DNA from: Drechslerella dactyloides | Taxonomy: Eukaryota; Ascomycota; Orbiliomycetes; Orbiliales; Orbiliaceae | Length of the DNA: 64,000 nucleotides | Assembly: GCA_020064725.1 (NCBI GenBank) | Contig: JAGTWJ010000017.1 | Coordinates: forward strand, 4,960,001-5,024,000 | Reading direction: 5' to 3' | Shown: positions 12,076-23,116 of the stretch, one piece after another | Numbering within the stretch: the stretch's first letter is position 1 | Layout: each line of letters opens with the position of its first letter | The notes under the pieces: generated by a model | The model's input: only the letters and a program-made list of their open reading frames with translations | Databases searched by the model: none | What the model was told of the DNA's origin: nothing | Program-made: the position numbers and the translations under genes

Positions 12076-13714
12076 AATTTTGGTATTTTTGTCGATTCTA
12101 TTCAGTTAGCGAGGTACGAAAGCCGTGACAGTTCACTTGAGGAAGTGCCAGTAAAGCGCGTCGCTAACATTGCATCATTAGTTAACCTTGAACGCAACGT
12201 TGAAAGAGGGTTTAACGGCTGGAGCGTAAATCTGTGGTTGGTTCGGGATTTCAATATTGTTTGCAATGATGAACCTTCGTATACGGCGTGTTTAGACTGC
12301 TCACCAGCTGGAGTTAAGCGACTGATCACTTCTGGGTATTTGGCCAGGAGGCCCGTTCTAATTTAGATAGACATGGAGCCTATAAGGCAATTTCTTGTAT
12401 CGTAATATTACATCATATATTCCATGGACGATACCAACACCGGGCTTCGAAAAGGGTTCTTGTAATATTGGTCTTCGTTCGTAGTTAACTTCATAATGTG
12501 GCTTCATACTAGACAGAGCTAGACATTAGGCCCAAGTGTGCATTTCCGATCTGCGGTTCTATCAACATCTCAATCTCTCAATCTGATGATATTTGATGAT
12601 GCTGAGACTGCCGTTGCTTGATAACAATCAAGGTTCACTTCTAGGGAATTACAAATTCTTTTTTTAATAATTTAATGTGACGTTGCACTTTATAGTAATC
12701 AATATTTGACACGCTCACACCAACTTCGAGTTAAATAACGCTCCGGTAATACAGTCATTTAGTGAGATAAGCATATATATTTTGCAGTCAAATCGTCAAA
12801 ACCAGATTTCAAACCGTAACCACACCGAAAGGCGCCGGCGGTCGAGCAATCTCGGGCAGGCTGTCTATAGCTCCACCCTTTATACCAATAGTATAGTCTT
12901 TATAACCCCTGCATTAATTCTCGTTGAGGCTCCGCTGGCGAAGAAGCTGTGAATTGCATCTGCTGTCTTAGATGAGAATGATATATATACTAAAGTCCTG
13001 AGTGAGCTCCGTGGAGATACTTGCTGCGAACATGTAGCTGCTGAATAGCCTACTTAGGAGCTGTTGCGGAATTGAATGGTAACTACCGATGATTGAATAG
13101 ATGTGGCAACCAGTCAACTAGTATCACCGCTACTTTCAGCTTAACCAACCAGTAACACTGTCTTCCCTCACGAGCTTACGAGTATAGCCGGTAAGAAATA
13201 TCATAGGAATGAGGAACATTCTACATATAAAATAAATGGTGCACTCGATGGATGTGTAGCAAATGTATGTGCAAAGGCTACAATATGGTCTCGTCAACTA
13301 AAACCTTCCTTGCGTTGCCCTACAATAGGATATTAGTAAATTTCGATTCAGTTCACACTTTCATAAATATTGTAAGGCGGATATCGCTTAATCACACGCT
13401 GCGTTTGGGCCAACCTGCTACCTCGCGGTGGGGGTTGACAAGATCAAATCGGACAATCTCGGTCTTCGTGCTTGAATATAATGATCAATCACTGATTTGT
13501 CGGTTTGCATGATATTGGCCCGAACCCCATAGGTGAAGAAAACTTGGCGGATGTATTTTATATATGCGTAATTAATGTTAACTAACAGATGCCTGCAATA
13601 TATACTCTTATATTAATATACCGAAGGGGCTTCGAAAGATAAAATTGATAGTCCCAGCGGCCCGCAGTCATTGCTTATTAGGCGGAGTTAATGAAGTTGC
13701 CTATTAACTTATCA
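12076..13714. other. Intergenic stretch, mildly AT-rich
   Basis: No supported gene; several short frames lack protein character. The stretch separates the membrane protein gene from the 3' end of the PL9 lyase gene. Confidence 0.45.
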
Positions 13715-15435
13715 CTAAACATGTGTAGTTGCTCCAGTCGTAGTCCCGTCTGCTAGAAGAAGGAAGTTACTAGCAGAAATCCTATTATTTGAATCCCTTG
13801 GACCAGTGACCAAAGATGCATCAGTGCTGATAAACCTGGCGTCGTTCCAAGTTCCACCAATATTCCATGAATTTCCGCTTTGTGATCCTCCTGAGCCGAG
13901 GGTATAGGTCGCTTTGTTGTTACTCGCCAGATTGTTCGTTAGTTTACTTGGGGAATCGGCAAAGTCAAAGCCTGTGCCGTTATTTTTCCAGGAGGTGTTA
14001 TGGTCCAAAGTAAGCGTGCCATAGTTTCCATTATCCGTGAAGCCGTCAACCGCGTTACGAAAGGCGAAACAATTCCGCACGATGTGATTGGCGGGAACAT
14101 CAGGATCCCCACCACCAAGTTTGAAGCCGTTACCGTCCCCCTCGAAAGGCGAGAAACCCCATCTGTTTACACCATTCCCCCAAGCTATGGTGTTCTCGAT
14201 AAGAATGGGAGTCTCGAACATCCTAAAAAAGAGCAATAGGTCTTCTAGTCAGCCTGGTAACTCTCCTCGTGAGCATTCGACATAGGATTGAGATAAGCGA
14301 ACCATAGGTCGAGTCCGTCGTCGACATTATTCCACAATCTGCAACCTCGAACCACATTGCCTGCTCCGCGTCCCTGCTTGATAGCAAGACCATCGGCAGA
14401 TTCGCCATTCTTCCTAGGATCACGATTCATATAACTATCCAAGTTGATAACATTACAGTAAGCGACGTTGCCCTCGAGTTGGAACCCAGATTCGTAATTG
14501 TCGTGTGTGATGAGGTCCAAAAAGTCATTATAAGAAGCATCACGATTGTAGATTCCGTATGGACCATTGATCAATCTTGGAGGCGTTCTAGTTAGTTATC
14601 ATTCTCAAGCATTCAATTTAGAAGATCTACCGAAACTCACTCGAGACTCTTAAAAGTCCAATAATTAGCATTTTGGATATGAAATATACCACGGTCAGGA
14701 TTGTTCAGGCTGGCATCGAGAGCGGCAGGAGTTCCCGTCATGTTGTCGCCATCTATAATGACTTTCTCGCCGGGATATGCTGCGACAATATAGCGCTGTG
14801 AGGCTGTTCCACTTTTCCCAACTTGTATGTTCTTAGACGGCTTGTATGTCCCACCACGGATATAGATCGTGCAGCCTGGTGTGGCAGTATCGACGGCTTT
14901 CTGAATTCCAGCGAAGGGTGAGGCGATACTACCCGAGTTGGAGTCGGAGCCAGTAGTTGCAACATATATAACGCAGCCTGTTGCGCTAGGTGCTGCAGAG
15001 GTGGTAGTGGACCGGGTGGTCGTGGTTAATGTGGTTGAGGATCTAGAAGTAGAGGTAGTGGATCTACTGGACGAAGTCGTGGTTGTCCGAGCGGAAGAAG
15101 TCCTGGTGGACGAAGTTGTAGTTGTTCTGGTAGTCGCAGTTGTCTTCGAGGTTGATTGCAGGCACTGAGAGTACCAGTCATTGCTATACACACAAGTCCA
15201 ACCGTCCACGCAGGTAGTAGGCCCTGTCCAACCTTGACTTCACGAGGTATTTGTGTCAGCATTCTCTGTAGTCGCTACGCTCGACTCGAAATTCGAATGC
15301 CGAAGGCCATGCTTATTTTGGGGTTACGAACCCGCCGCATTGTGCATATGGCTGGCCTTGGCCATTGACCCTTTGGAGGAAGAGGACGAAGGATAGGCAG
15401 CCTATCGCCAAAGTTGCTTTAGAAGACCCCGCCAT
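13715..15435 (-). CDS. CBM1-linked polysaccharide lyase family 9 pectate lyase
   Basis: Four exons (15332-15435, 14641-15237, 14303-14587, 13715-14222) give 497 residues. Residues 1-25 are a signal peptide. A complete fungal cellulose-binding module (CBM1, about 28-62) follows, with the usual cysteines and aromatic binding residues (YAQCGGQGWTGPTTC, YYSQCL-type end). Next comes a Thr/Ser/Arg linker of about 58 residues, probably heavily O-glycosylated, then a right-handed beta-helix lyase domain. PL9-like sections are IYVATTGSDSNSGS, GGTYKPSKNI, NNVDDGLDLW, NTIAWGNGVNRWGF and NCFAFRNAVDGFTDNGN. It should cleave polygalacturonate by beta-elimination outside the cell while anchored to cellulose. 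Introns: 94, 53 and 80 bases; two donors are GTTCG-type rather than GTRAGT, both with CTGAC branch sites. Residue-level catalytic assignment was not attempted. Confidence 0.88.
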
Positions 15436-17295
15436 TCTCACCAGATACGTTACGTGTTCCACGAGGATAGCTACGAAAGGAGTCCCAGGGTCTAGATCTA
15501 CGAAGCTACCTTCTACCTGCTTATTTATAGCCCGACACGGGGCCGACTGTTACCGATTTCCAGTGATATGTATCCGTAAATGCCAAAAGTTTTCCCATGG
15601 TAGTGTATCGATGGTTCCATAAAATGGACCACGGTGGGAATGCTCTAGGTATACAGACGATTATTGGAGAGCTGCATCTAGTGTGGAGAAGTTCCACCAA
15701 TAACACGAGTTGCTTCATGCTGAATAGTAGATCTGGGCATAACTTGGCACTCGAAGGAGGAATCCATTGGGTTGAGATGAGGCGACTATCTCAGTGATAT
15801 GTGTCTTAAGTAGGCTGTGCGTATGTCAGTTTTGCGCTCGGAGAAATACGAAAGGGATTGATTCGCAAACTTGGCACCCTCAAACTCGAGTTTCGCCCGG
15901 CGGAGCGCGTTTCCGATGGCCGGACTTGCGAAACATCCGATTGTGTCTGCTGCAGGGGCCTGCTACAAGGGTACGTTCCGCAAGATTTGCCGAGGAGCCT
16001 GTAGCGGCCCGGCTGCAGGATACTTTGTACAAAGGGTATTATTGGACAGTGGCATGCAGGTTGGTGAATAAATACTTTTACCGTACTGCTCCGTGGTTCT
16101 GCCAGCTGGCTAATTGCTTGATCAGGTTGGGTAGCTGCTAATGCTAGCTGCTATATTGAGTAACTCAGCCGCAGTCTGGGCGCATCATTCTTTGAACAAG
16201 GAGACGACGGCAGTACTTGTGTAGTCTCGACATACTATCAATTAATCTGCTCTTATGAAATACTTAAGTAAGTGGTTGGTTCACTACAAGTCATAGCTCA
16301 TACTAGTCTTCTCAACCTGAACTAGCTCATCCTATGGAGTTCCCATGCACAATATTAATAAAGGTCTGCGGTCCTACGACGTAGGCGTTGCGTATGTGTT
16401 GTGGGCCGACACTGCGTCTAGTTCATGCCTATCTCTGATCCCAGATCAGCCTAGTTTGCTTCCGATAAGTGCTAATATGCTTGCAGCCGGCTATACAATG
16501 CCTTAAAGTCGACAGTTGTAGTGTCGACCTTGCCTAGGCTTAGTTGTTCTCGCGCATGCTTGCCCTTCGACCTTCTATTGATCACTAATCGAAGTATCTG
16601 ACTCTCAGCTTCAGCGTTATCCTGTCTTTGGTCGCGCTATCTTGTAAACTTGAACGTGCTGGTATCCAACACGCTAGGAGGACTGCTGAGCCCAAGCTCG
16701 GCACCTTGGCGCCTCACATAGTAGCGCCGCCATGCATCGGCGTTGATACTATAGTACAACTCTTAGAGTTTATAGTTGAGGAGCTCGAGCTCGAGTTCGA
16801 GTCTAAAGTTAATGCAAGTAAGACGCCGCGAACTGCGAACGTGACAACAAAAGAAATCGAGTTTCTTGGCTCGGGCGTATAACATCAAGCTAGTTTGAAT
16901 TCTGGCTCCGGCGCAAGGGTTAGCGAAGCGATTTGCGCTATTTTCCTACCGCGTTGTTCATTGATGTCCTTACGAAACGCGTGAGCGCACTGGCCTCTCT
17001 ATCCGATAAGGTAAAATGATACACGTACAAGTAGGATCGAAATGTAGGTGCAGGATGTAAGGAGTATGCATACGTGCTGCTGAGAAATCGTTAACTATAA
17101 ATTAGAACGTTGAAGGACGCGCACAAGATAACAAATGCAGGCAGATCAGTGCAGCTTCGAACTTTGACCGCTGCGACCTTCTGCATATCACACTCGGATA
17201 CACAAGCAGAGAATTTCCCATCAATCAAGACATACCAAAACCTTCAATCTCTAGGACTCCTCATCTTGATAGTCCAATATCCTACTTCGCAAGTT
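15436..17295. other. Intergenic stretch
   Basis: No gene supported. It contains a short CTCGAG-rich run near 16780 and a protein-like but unsupported frame at 15871-16071. Confidence 0.4.
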
Positions 17296-17793
17296 ATGCT
17301 TCTATCAGCGTTAGTCGCCGCACTACCTGCGCTACCTCTTCCTGTAGATGGGTCACCTACCTCCTCTAAGCTAGCCAAACGAGACTCTACGGAAGTAATC
17401 TATCTTACGGGCGTTCTGTCACCGAGCAATCCCCCCTACTACCTCAGCTACGTCGCCTACTACCCTACGACTATCTTAGGTTATAGTCTCACGGAACCGG
17501 ATCCGGTTAACGAAGCTCTAGGTCCCTTCGGCGGCACAGCCTTGTGGAACACCTGGCCGACTCCTTGTTCTGGTAACACACACTACGAGATTTCGTTCCC
17601 ATCAGAGGTCCTATTCCAGATTGATATCAGTTATGGGACTAGTACAGCAGCTGTTGGGACAGTTGTAGGTGGTGGATGGAACGGGTACCATGGGTTCACT
17701 TGCGTCAGAGACTCCGAGCGCATTCTCTATCATGTACCTGGTATCAGCGGCTCAGAGGTCTATTCGTTGATTAACTGTACACGGGCCGTCTGA
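17296..17793 (+). CDS. Small secreted protein, unknown family
   Basis: A 165-residue frame; the ATG at 17296 is chosen because it starts a signal peptide (MLLSALVAALPALPLPVDG). LAKR at about residues 29-32 could be a Kex2-type propeptide cleavage site. The mature part is rich in Tyr, Pro, Ser and Gly, has three cysteines, and shows alternating hydrophobic/polar residues suggesting beta structure. The frame is open upstream to 17110 without an ATG, so nothing upstream needs to be coding. TATAAA occurs about 200 bases before the ATG. I cannot assign a family; a secreted effector-like or cell-wall-associated role is only a guess. Confidence 0.6.
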   Translation: MLLSALVAALPALPLPVDGSPTSSKLAKRDSTEVIYLTGVLSPSNPPYYLSYVAYYPTTILGYSLTEPDPVNEALGPFGGTALWNTWPTPCSGNTHYEISFPSEVLFQIDISYGTSTAAVGTVVGGGWNGYHGFTCVRDSERILYHVPGISGSEVYSLINCTRAV

Positions 17794-18809
17794 ACAGCAT
17801 CAATGAACTTACGTCCGCACTAGTTATGCAACTTGATCATCAGTTGAACCTCTTTCGTTTGAATCTGTTATGTAGTATGTGACAGAAACTTCAGTGAATA
17901 AACGTTAATTGCTATCGCGATCGGATTATAGTCGCCCAGCTAAACCAAGAAAAGCGCCTGATAACCTACTCTTATTATTTGTAGTCTCCGATTTCAAACC
18001 GACTGCACATATCTTCAGTATTCTATCTGAAGCGAATCTCCATCTAGCACTTTCGGAGTCGCCATTATTGGCGGGCGATTAATATGGGCTTCCCTGCTTG
18101 CTGCATTGAAGCTATGTCAGGGACCCAAGTGCATCCGTGGCCTGCGAGATACGTCTATTAGAATACCACGGCCCCACCCTCGTAATTGCATATTTATCTT
18201 CTCTCGGCCTGCTTGATTCGGCTGACCCGATTGTGGGCTTGCGCATTATACAACGGCAGCAACGCGCAATTCAACACATCGCACTGAAAAAAGACGCGCG
18301 CGACCTGTTTCCCGAACAAGCAACGCCAAGCTTTCTGTTGGCGAGCTTGCGCCGGACGCTGACGTCACTCGGCCGCTCTGATCCGCCGCGCATCCGCCTT
18401 GCTGCATCATTGCGTCTCGATTGCGGGTGGAGACGTCCAATCTAACTCTGGTATCGTCACGCCCCGCGGCTCGATTTCGATCATTGCCTTTCTCGCGCTC
18501 TTTACACCCTCAGTCGCCGCTCTGACATCGGCTTGGTCTTCGAGGATAACAAATCAAATCGCGATAAACGAATTGTGCGTGTCAGCTTCGGGATACACCA
18601 GTTTCCAGAACGGGACGCATCGGCTCTCACCTATCAGAGGCTACCAGTTATCAGCCGGAAATCTTCTCTTCAGCTGTTGAGGGACGCCGCCCTCCCTCCA
18701 AGCGTTACAGCTATCGACCTACGGGATAGTGTCTCAACTTTTGCCTAGGCCGTTGTGAGATACAGCGCAGTTACTTATAGCGTTTACCCCTTCTCCGCCA
18801 TCCACAATC
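17794..18809. other. Intergenic stretch, promoter side of phosphate carrier
   Basis: Composition becomes GC-rich from about 18200. Short plus-strand frames at 18137-18748 have no recognisable product; I read the region as promoter and leader of the carrier gene. Confidence 0.4.
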
Positions 18810-19830
18810 ATGTCGCGAAGCCCGCTCCAACCGCTAAAGCTGGAGGCCATCAAGTCCTATCCATTTGGCAAGATCGAGCCCAATTCCGCCAAGTATTTTG
18901 CGTCATGCATGCTGGGCGGAATCGTCGCTTGCGGTCCTACGCACACATTTGTCACTCCTTTGGACTTGGTTAAAACACGCCGGCAAGTCGACTCGAAACT
19001 TTACAAGTCGAACATCCAGGGATGGAGATTGATATTTGCCAAAGAAGGCATCAAAGGAGTTTTCACGGGCTGGTCGCCAACCTTGGTCGGCTACTCACTA
19101 CAAGGCTTTGGCAAATACGGATTCTATGAGATTTTCAAGCACATCTACGGCGATAACATGTTTCCGAACATGAATCGTACAGTCGTTTATCTGGGAGCGT
19201 CTGCTTCTGCGGAATTCATCGCCGATATTCTTCTGTGTCCGTTTGAGGCCCTCAAGGTCAGGATGCAAACCACCATTCCACCTTACGCAAAGAATTTGAG
19301 GGACGCTTGGGCCAAGACGACAGCGGAAGGAGGGATGGCAAAACTGTACGCAGGGATAGTTCCATTGTGGGGCCGGCAGATCCCTTACACGATGTGCAAG
19401 TTCGCCACCTTTGAGGAAACGGTCAATGTGATATACAAGAAAGGACTGGGTGGGAAGAAAGAAGACTATGGGAAACTAGCCCAAACAGGAGTCAGCTTTC
19501 TAGGCGGCTACATTGCTGGCGTTGCCTGCGCTGTGGTGTCGCATCCTGCCGATGTGATGGTGTCGAAGCTCAACTCCGAGCGGAAGGGTAGGCGCATCAG
19601 AATCCGGGTTGTAACGACGAGTAACCATAAAGCTAACGAACACGTGCTTCTCAGCCGGCGAATCTGCCGCTAGGGCGATGAGCCGAATTTATGGCAACAT
19701 CGGTTTCACTGGGCTTTGGAATGGACTGCCTGTCAGAATTGTGATGATTGGGACGTTGACTGCCTTCCAGTGGCTGATCTACGACTCCTTCAAGGTCTAT
19801 CTCGGTCTGCCTACAACTGGGGGTCATTAA
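18810..19830 (+). CDS. mir1: Mitochondrial phosphate carrier
   Basis: Exons 18810-19587 and 19655-19830 join across a 67-base intron (GTAGGC donor, GCTAAC branch, CAG acceptor) to give 317 residues, close to the 311 of yeast Mir1. The three mitochondrial-carrier repeats each carry the Px[D/E]xx[K/R]-type signature: TPLDLVKTRRQ (repeat 1), CPFEALKVRMQ (repeat 2) and the degenerate HPADVMVSKLN (repeat 3). GIKGVFTGWSPTLVGYSLQG and LYAGIVPLWGRQIPYTMCKF are typical of the phosphate-carrier subfamily. It imports phosphate with protons into the mitochondrial matrix for ATP synthesis. The PHO-4-type permease follows 1.3 kb downstream in the same direction. A CACGTGC E-box lies inside the intron. The gene symbol is by family resemblance to yeast MIR1. 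Confidence 0.93.
19641..19647 (+). promoter_or_regulatory. CACGTGC E-box in the phosphate-carrier intron
   Basis: The heptamer matches the known binding core of the phosphate regulator NUC-1/Pho4 (CACGTG). It lies in the intron, 8 bases before the acceptor, so it could also be chance. Confidence 0.3.
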
Positions 19831-19950
19831 AAGCCGGTGGCCCTCGTCCTTGGCACGGGCGGAACTCACATGCACCCCATATGTACGCACAGACAATTTT
19901 TTTTCGGGAGGCGATTTCAAAGCCTTTTCCTTTTGAAGCGTACCAAGAAA

Positions 19951-19956
19951 CACGTG
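19951..19956. promoter_or_regulatory. CACGTG E-box between phosphate genes
   Basis: Palindromic CACGTG 121 bases after the carrier stop codon and 1.2 kb upstream of the permease ATG. Confidence 0.3.
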
Positions 19957-20559
19957 TGTCATTAGGTATTTCAGTTAGACATTATCGAGGAATGTGCCAA
20001 ACGGAAAGGAATCGGCCCAGGAATCGATAGCCAATGAGCAGAGTCCAGAGGACCACGACTCGCCAAGAGCATGGACAAATACACTTTTGAGTCCACACTG
20101 CACCTCTGAAATATTCAGTGAATACAAGCGACGTGCAGGGTGGGTGGTCTTACTCCAACGTTTGATTCGTCACGGACAGGCACAAGAGGACGTGTTGGGT
20201 TAGGCTGCTGGCAAGGGCCAGACGAGTGTCTTGGATGGTGACCGATGGCAGATTTAGCTTCTTCTAGGGGTTCTGCCATGGTCTTCAGTGGATCTGGGTC
20301 TTTACCAACGCCGAATCAGGGCCGGTCTTTGACGCACGAGCGGCCGTCGATAACGGGTTCCAGACAAATTAGGCAGGTGTGCTCGTGAGACCACCTCAGT
20401 GCTAAGGTCAGGAAGACCCTTGGCTGATGTCTGCGGCGTCGGGTTTCATGCAAATTTTTTGACCGGGTGATGAAAAGATAACACCATCAAGCTCGAGAAC
20501 AAGTCTTCGGAAAGCTTCGCTCGACAACAAGGTGGACCGTTCAAGAGGCCGTGTGCACA

Positions 20560-20565
20560 CACGTG
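20560..20565. promoter_or_regulatory. CACGTG E-box upstream of the phosphate permease
   Basis: CACGTG within ACACACGTGTAG, about 590 bases upstream of the permease ATG; the core fits a Pho4/NUC-1 site. Phosphate-starvation control is inferred from the family, not shown. Confidence 0.4.
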
Positions 20566-21026
20566 TAGTCGCGACGGCCGCTGATAGGCTCGCTTACCGG
20601 AGCAGGAACCCCCACCGGCGAAGGGCCTTCCCGCCAGGCAGCTATCCGATAGCGCCAAGAAGCGAGCCAAGGTAGCCGTCGAGCCCTGCGCCAAGTGTGT
20701 GTCACCATCAGAACGGTCCAATCAAGAAGCTCGCCGCTCCTTGGTACGAGCACGCTGGCGAGCTGTGCTTGTGTTGCTTGCTTGCTTGCGTGCATACAAC
20801 AGCGTGCTCCGGTCTCATATGCGTATGGATGGATGCACTGCGAGATGGCCGCAATGCATTGCGGCGGCGGCCGCCTGCTGGAGGCGATGCAAAGCTGGTG
20901 AGAGAGCCTAGTGACCTGAGTGAGCCTCCATTTGGCAAAACCCAGTCGGGATCAACCCGGCGACCATCCTCGGTCAGATTTTGTTCCTGGTAAATTTCCA
21001 TCTGGTCTAGCTGCTGTCGTTGTCAA

Positions 21027-21034
21027 TATATAAA
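21027..21034 (+). promoter_or_regulatory. TATA box of the phosphate permease gene
   Basis: TATATAAA 120 bases upstream of the ATG at 21154. Confidence 0.5.
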
Positions 21035-21153
21035 GCACGACCCCGCCGCCAGGTGTATTGCTACTCTTGGTCCCTTTTTTCCCCGAAGCAGCGGACTCCG
21101 GATCATCAACTACCAGAAAGTTCGAGCGATTCGGGCAGTGGCTATCACCCAAA

Positions 21154-23116
21154 ATGCTCGACCAATTCACTTACGTTTTTGTAATCGGCACATTCTTTGC
21201 TTTCCTCGATGCTTTCAATAACGGCGCTAGTAAGCATACCTTGTTCCTTTTCACTATTGTAGGAAGCATTGCAGTGACTAATGAGTGCTTCGCGATGTTA
21301 CAGATGATGTTGCGAACGCTTGGGCTACCAGCGTCTCGTCCCGGTCCGTCACCTACCGGCAGGCTATGGTCCTAGGCACCGTCTTCGAACTCGTTGGCGC
21401 AATCACAGTTGGAGCTCGTACGGCCGATACAATCAAGAACGGAATCATTCCCAACTCCGCGTTTCGTGGCGATGCTGGTGTACAGATGCTTGCGTTCACC
21501 TGTGCCCTCGCTGGTGCCTCTACTTGGGTTATGTGGTGCACAAGACACTCCGCACACGTTTCATCAACATATTCCCTGATTTCCGGTGTTGCTGGTGTCG
21601 GTGTCGCGACTGTGGGTGCCAGCCAGGTCCAGTGGGGCTGGAATGGCGGTAAAGTATGCGTGCGAAATCATTCCGGCCTGGTTCTGTTCATTGTGCTAAT
21701 TGAGTATCTTGCAGGGCTTGGGTGCCATCTTCGCTGGCCTTTTCATGGCTCCTGCTATTGCTGCTGGCTTTGGTGCTAGTATCTTTCTACTCATCAAGGG
21801 CATTGTCCACATGCGCAGAAATCCTGTCCCATGGGCTGTTTGGAGTGCTCCCTTGTTCTTCCTGATATCCGGAACCATCTGCACCCTTTCAATTGTATAC
21901 AAGGGTTCTCCAAAGCTCGGTTTAAACAAGAAGCCCGGCTGGTACATCGCTTCTGTTACAGTCGGCACTGGTATCGGCCTTGCTTTGATGTCCGCACTCT
22001 TCTTCGTTCCATACCTTCACACCAGGGTTATCAAGAAAGACTATACTCTTAGACCCTGGATGGTGCTTTATGGCCCTCTTCTATTCAAACGCCCGGCTCC
22101 TTCAGATGCTGAAGTTGCCAAAGTTCCCAACTATGCTGTCGTGCAGCACGACGCCGACGACGAGGAGCCGAATACATCCAGCCAAGGTTCAGTCGACGGC
22201 TCAACAAATGAGAAGAATCTAGTGGTTACCGAGGTCAAGCAGCTCACTTACCAAGAACGCCTGGCACAGAGTGAGGAGAGGTTCCATGCCAAGCTGAGGA
22301 AGAAGAGCGGTCCCCTGGGCTGGGCTATGCGCCTTCTCCACGAAAATCCTATGGGTGACGGCAAAATATACGAACTCAACAACATGAAGATCTTCCTTAA
22401 GCGCCTCCCAGCTGTGATCGTCGCTGGCCTCCTCTATGGTGTCAACTACGACATTCATGCTGCTCAAACTGGTATCGAAGGTACTCCCGACGGTGATCGG
22501 ATGCGACGAGTCTATGACAACGCCGCCAAATACCCCAATGAGACAGAATACGCTTTCTCTTTTATCCAAGTCTTAACTGCCTGTACCGCATCTTTCGCAC
22601 ACGGCGCCAACGATATTGGCAACGCTGTTGGACCTTGGGCGGTCATTTACGCTGCATGGTCGACTGGCGATGCTGCTGCAGCTAAGGCCCCAGTGCCAAT
22701 TTGGCAAATTGCCGTTATTGGCCTCGTTCTTTGCAGTGGTCTCGCGCTTTATGGGTACAACATTATGAGAGGTAAGCGACTACGAACTCCAGAGTGGCGA
22801 AGAATTCATACTAATAGTTACTGCAGTTATGGGTAATAAAATCACGTATCACTCGCCTAGTAGAGGCTGCTGTATGGAGATGGGAGCTGCCATCACTGTT
22901 CTCCTCTTCTCGCAGTATTCGCTTCCCGTTTCCACATCTATGTGTATTACTGGGGCTACTGTTGGCGTCGGTCTGTGCAACGGCACGCTGAAGGCCGTCA
23001 ACTTTCAGCGAGTTAGCCTCCTTGTGATATCCTGGATCTTCACGATTCCGGTTGCAGGAACCCTTGCTGGTGTCATTATGGGACTTGTTTTGAATGCCCC
23101 CCACTTTCCATCCTAG
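21154..23116 (+). CDS. pho-4: Phosphate permease of the PHO-4/Pho89 (PiT) family
   Basis: Four exons (21154-21229, 21304-21653, 21715-22771, 22827-23116) give 590 residues, the usual length for fungal PHO-4. The first intron splits the N-terminal PiT signature, rebuilt as FNNGANDVANAWAT; the C-terminal copy is SFAHGANDIGNAVGPW. These duplicated GAND motifs define sodium- or proton-coupled phosphate symporters. Hydrophobic segments cluster in both halves, separated by a long hydrophilic cytosolic loop (residues about 280-400) with acidic (DADDEEP) and basic (KLRKKSG) parts. It takes up inorganic phosphate across the plasma membrane. Intron donors are GTAAGC, GTATGC and GTAAGC. The upstream E-box and the neighbouring mitochondrial phosphate carrier suggest shared phosphate regulation. 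Confidence 0.95.

Larger units (their letters stand above)
19831..21026. other. Intergenic region upstream of the phosphate permease
   Basis: GC-rich, with many overlapping short frames on both strands (20446-20993) but no consistent protein. It holds E-boxes at 19951 and 20560 and is best read as the promoter region of the permease. Confidence 0.45.

Noticed and set aside
14938..15168. Val/Glu-rich plus-strand frame opposite the lyase linker
   Set aside because: Exact antisense shadow of the Thr/Ser codon repeats in the CBM1-PL9 linker.
15871..16071. 66-codon frame with a protein-like composition
   Set aside because: Short, isolated, no neighbouring exon found in phase.
18137..18748. Frames of 71-102 codons before the phosphate carrier
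   Set aside because: No recognisable product and no good start context; read as promoter or leader.
20446..21001. Many overlapping 60-100 codon frames on both strands
   Set aside because: GC-rich sequence keeps frames open by chance; no frame shows domains, a signal peptide or splice continuity, and the region is the permease promoter.
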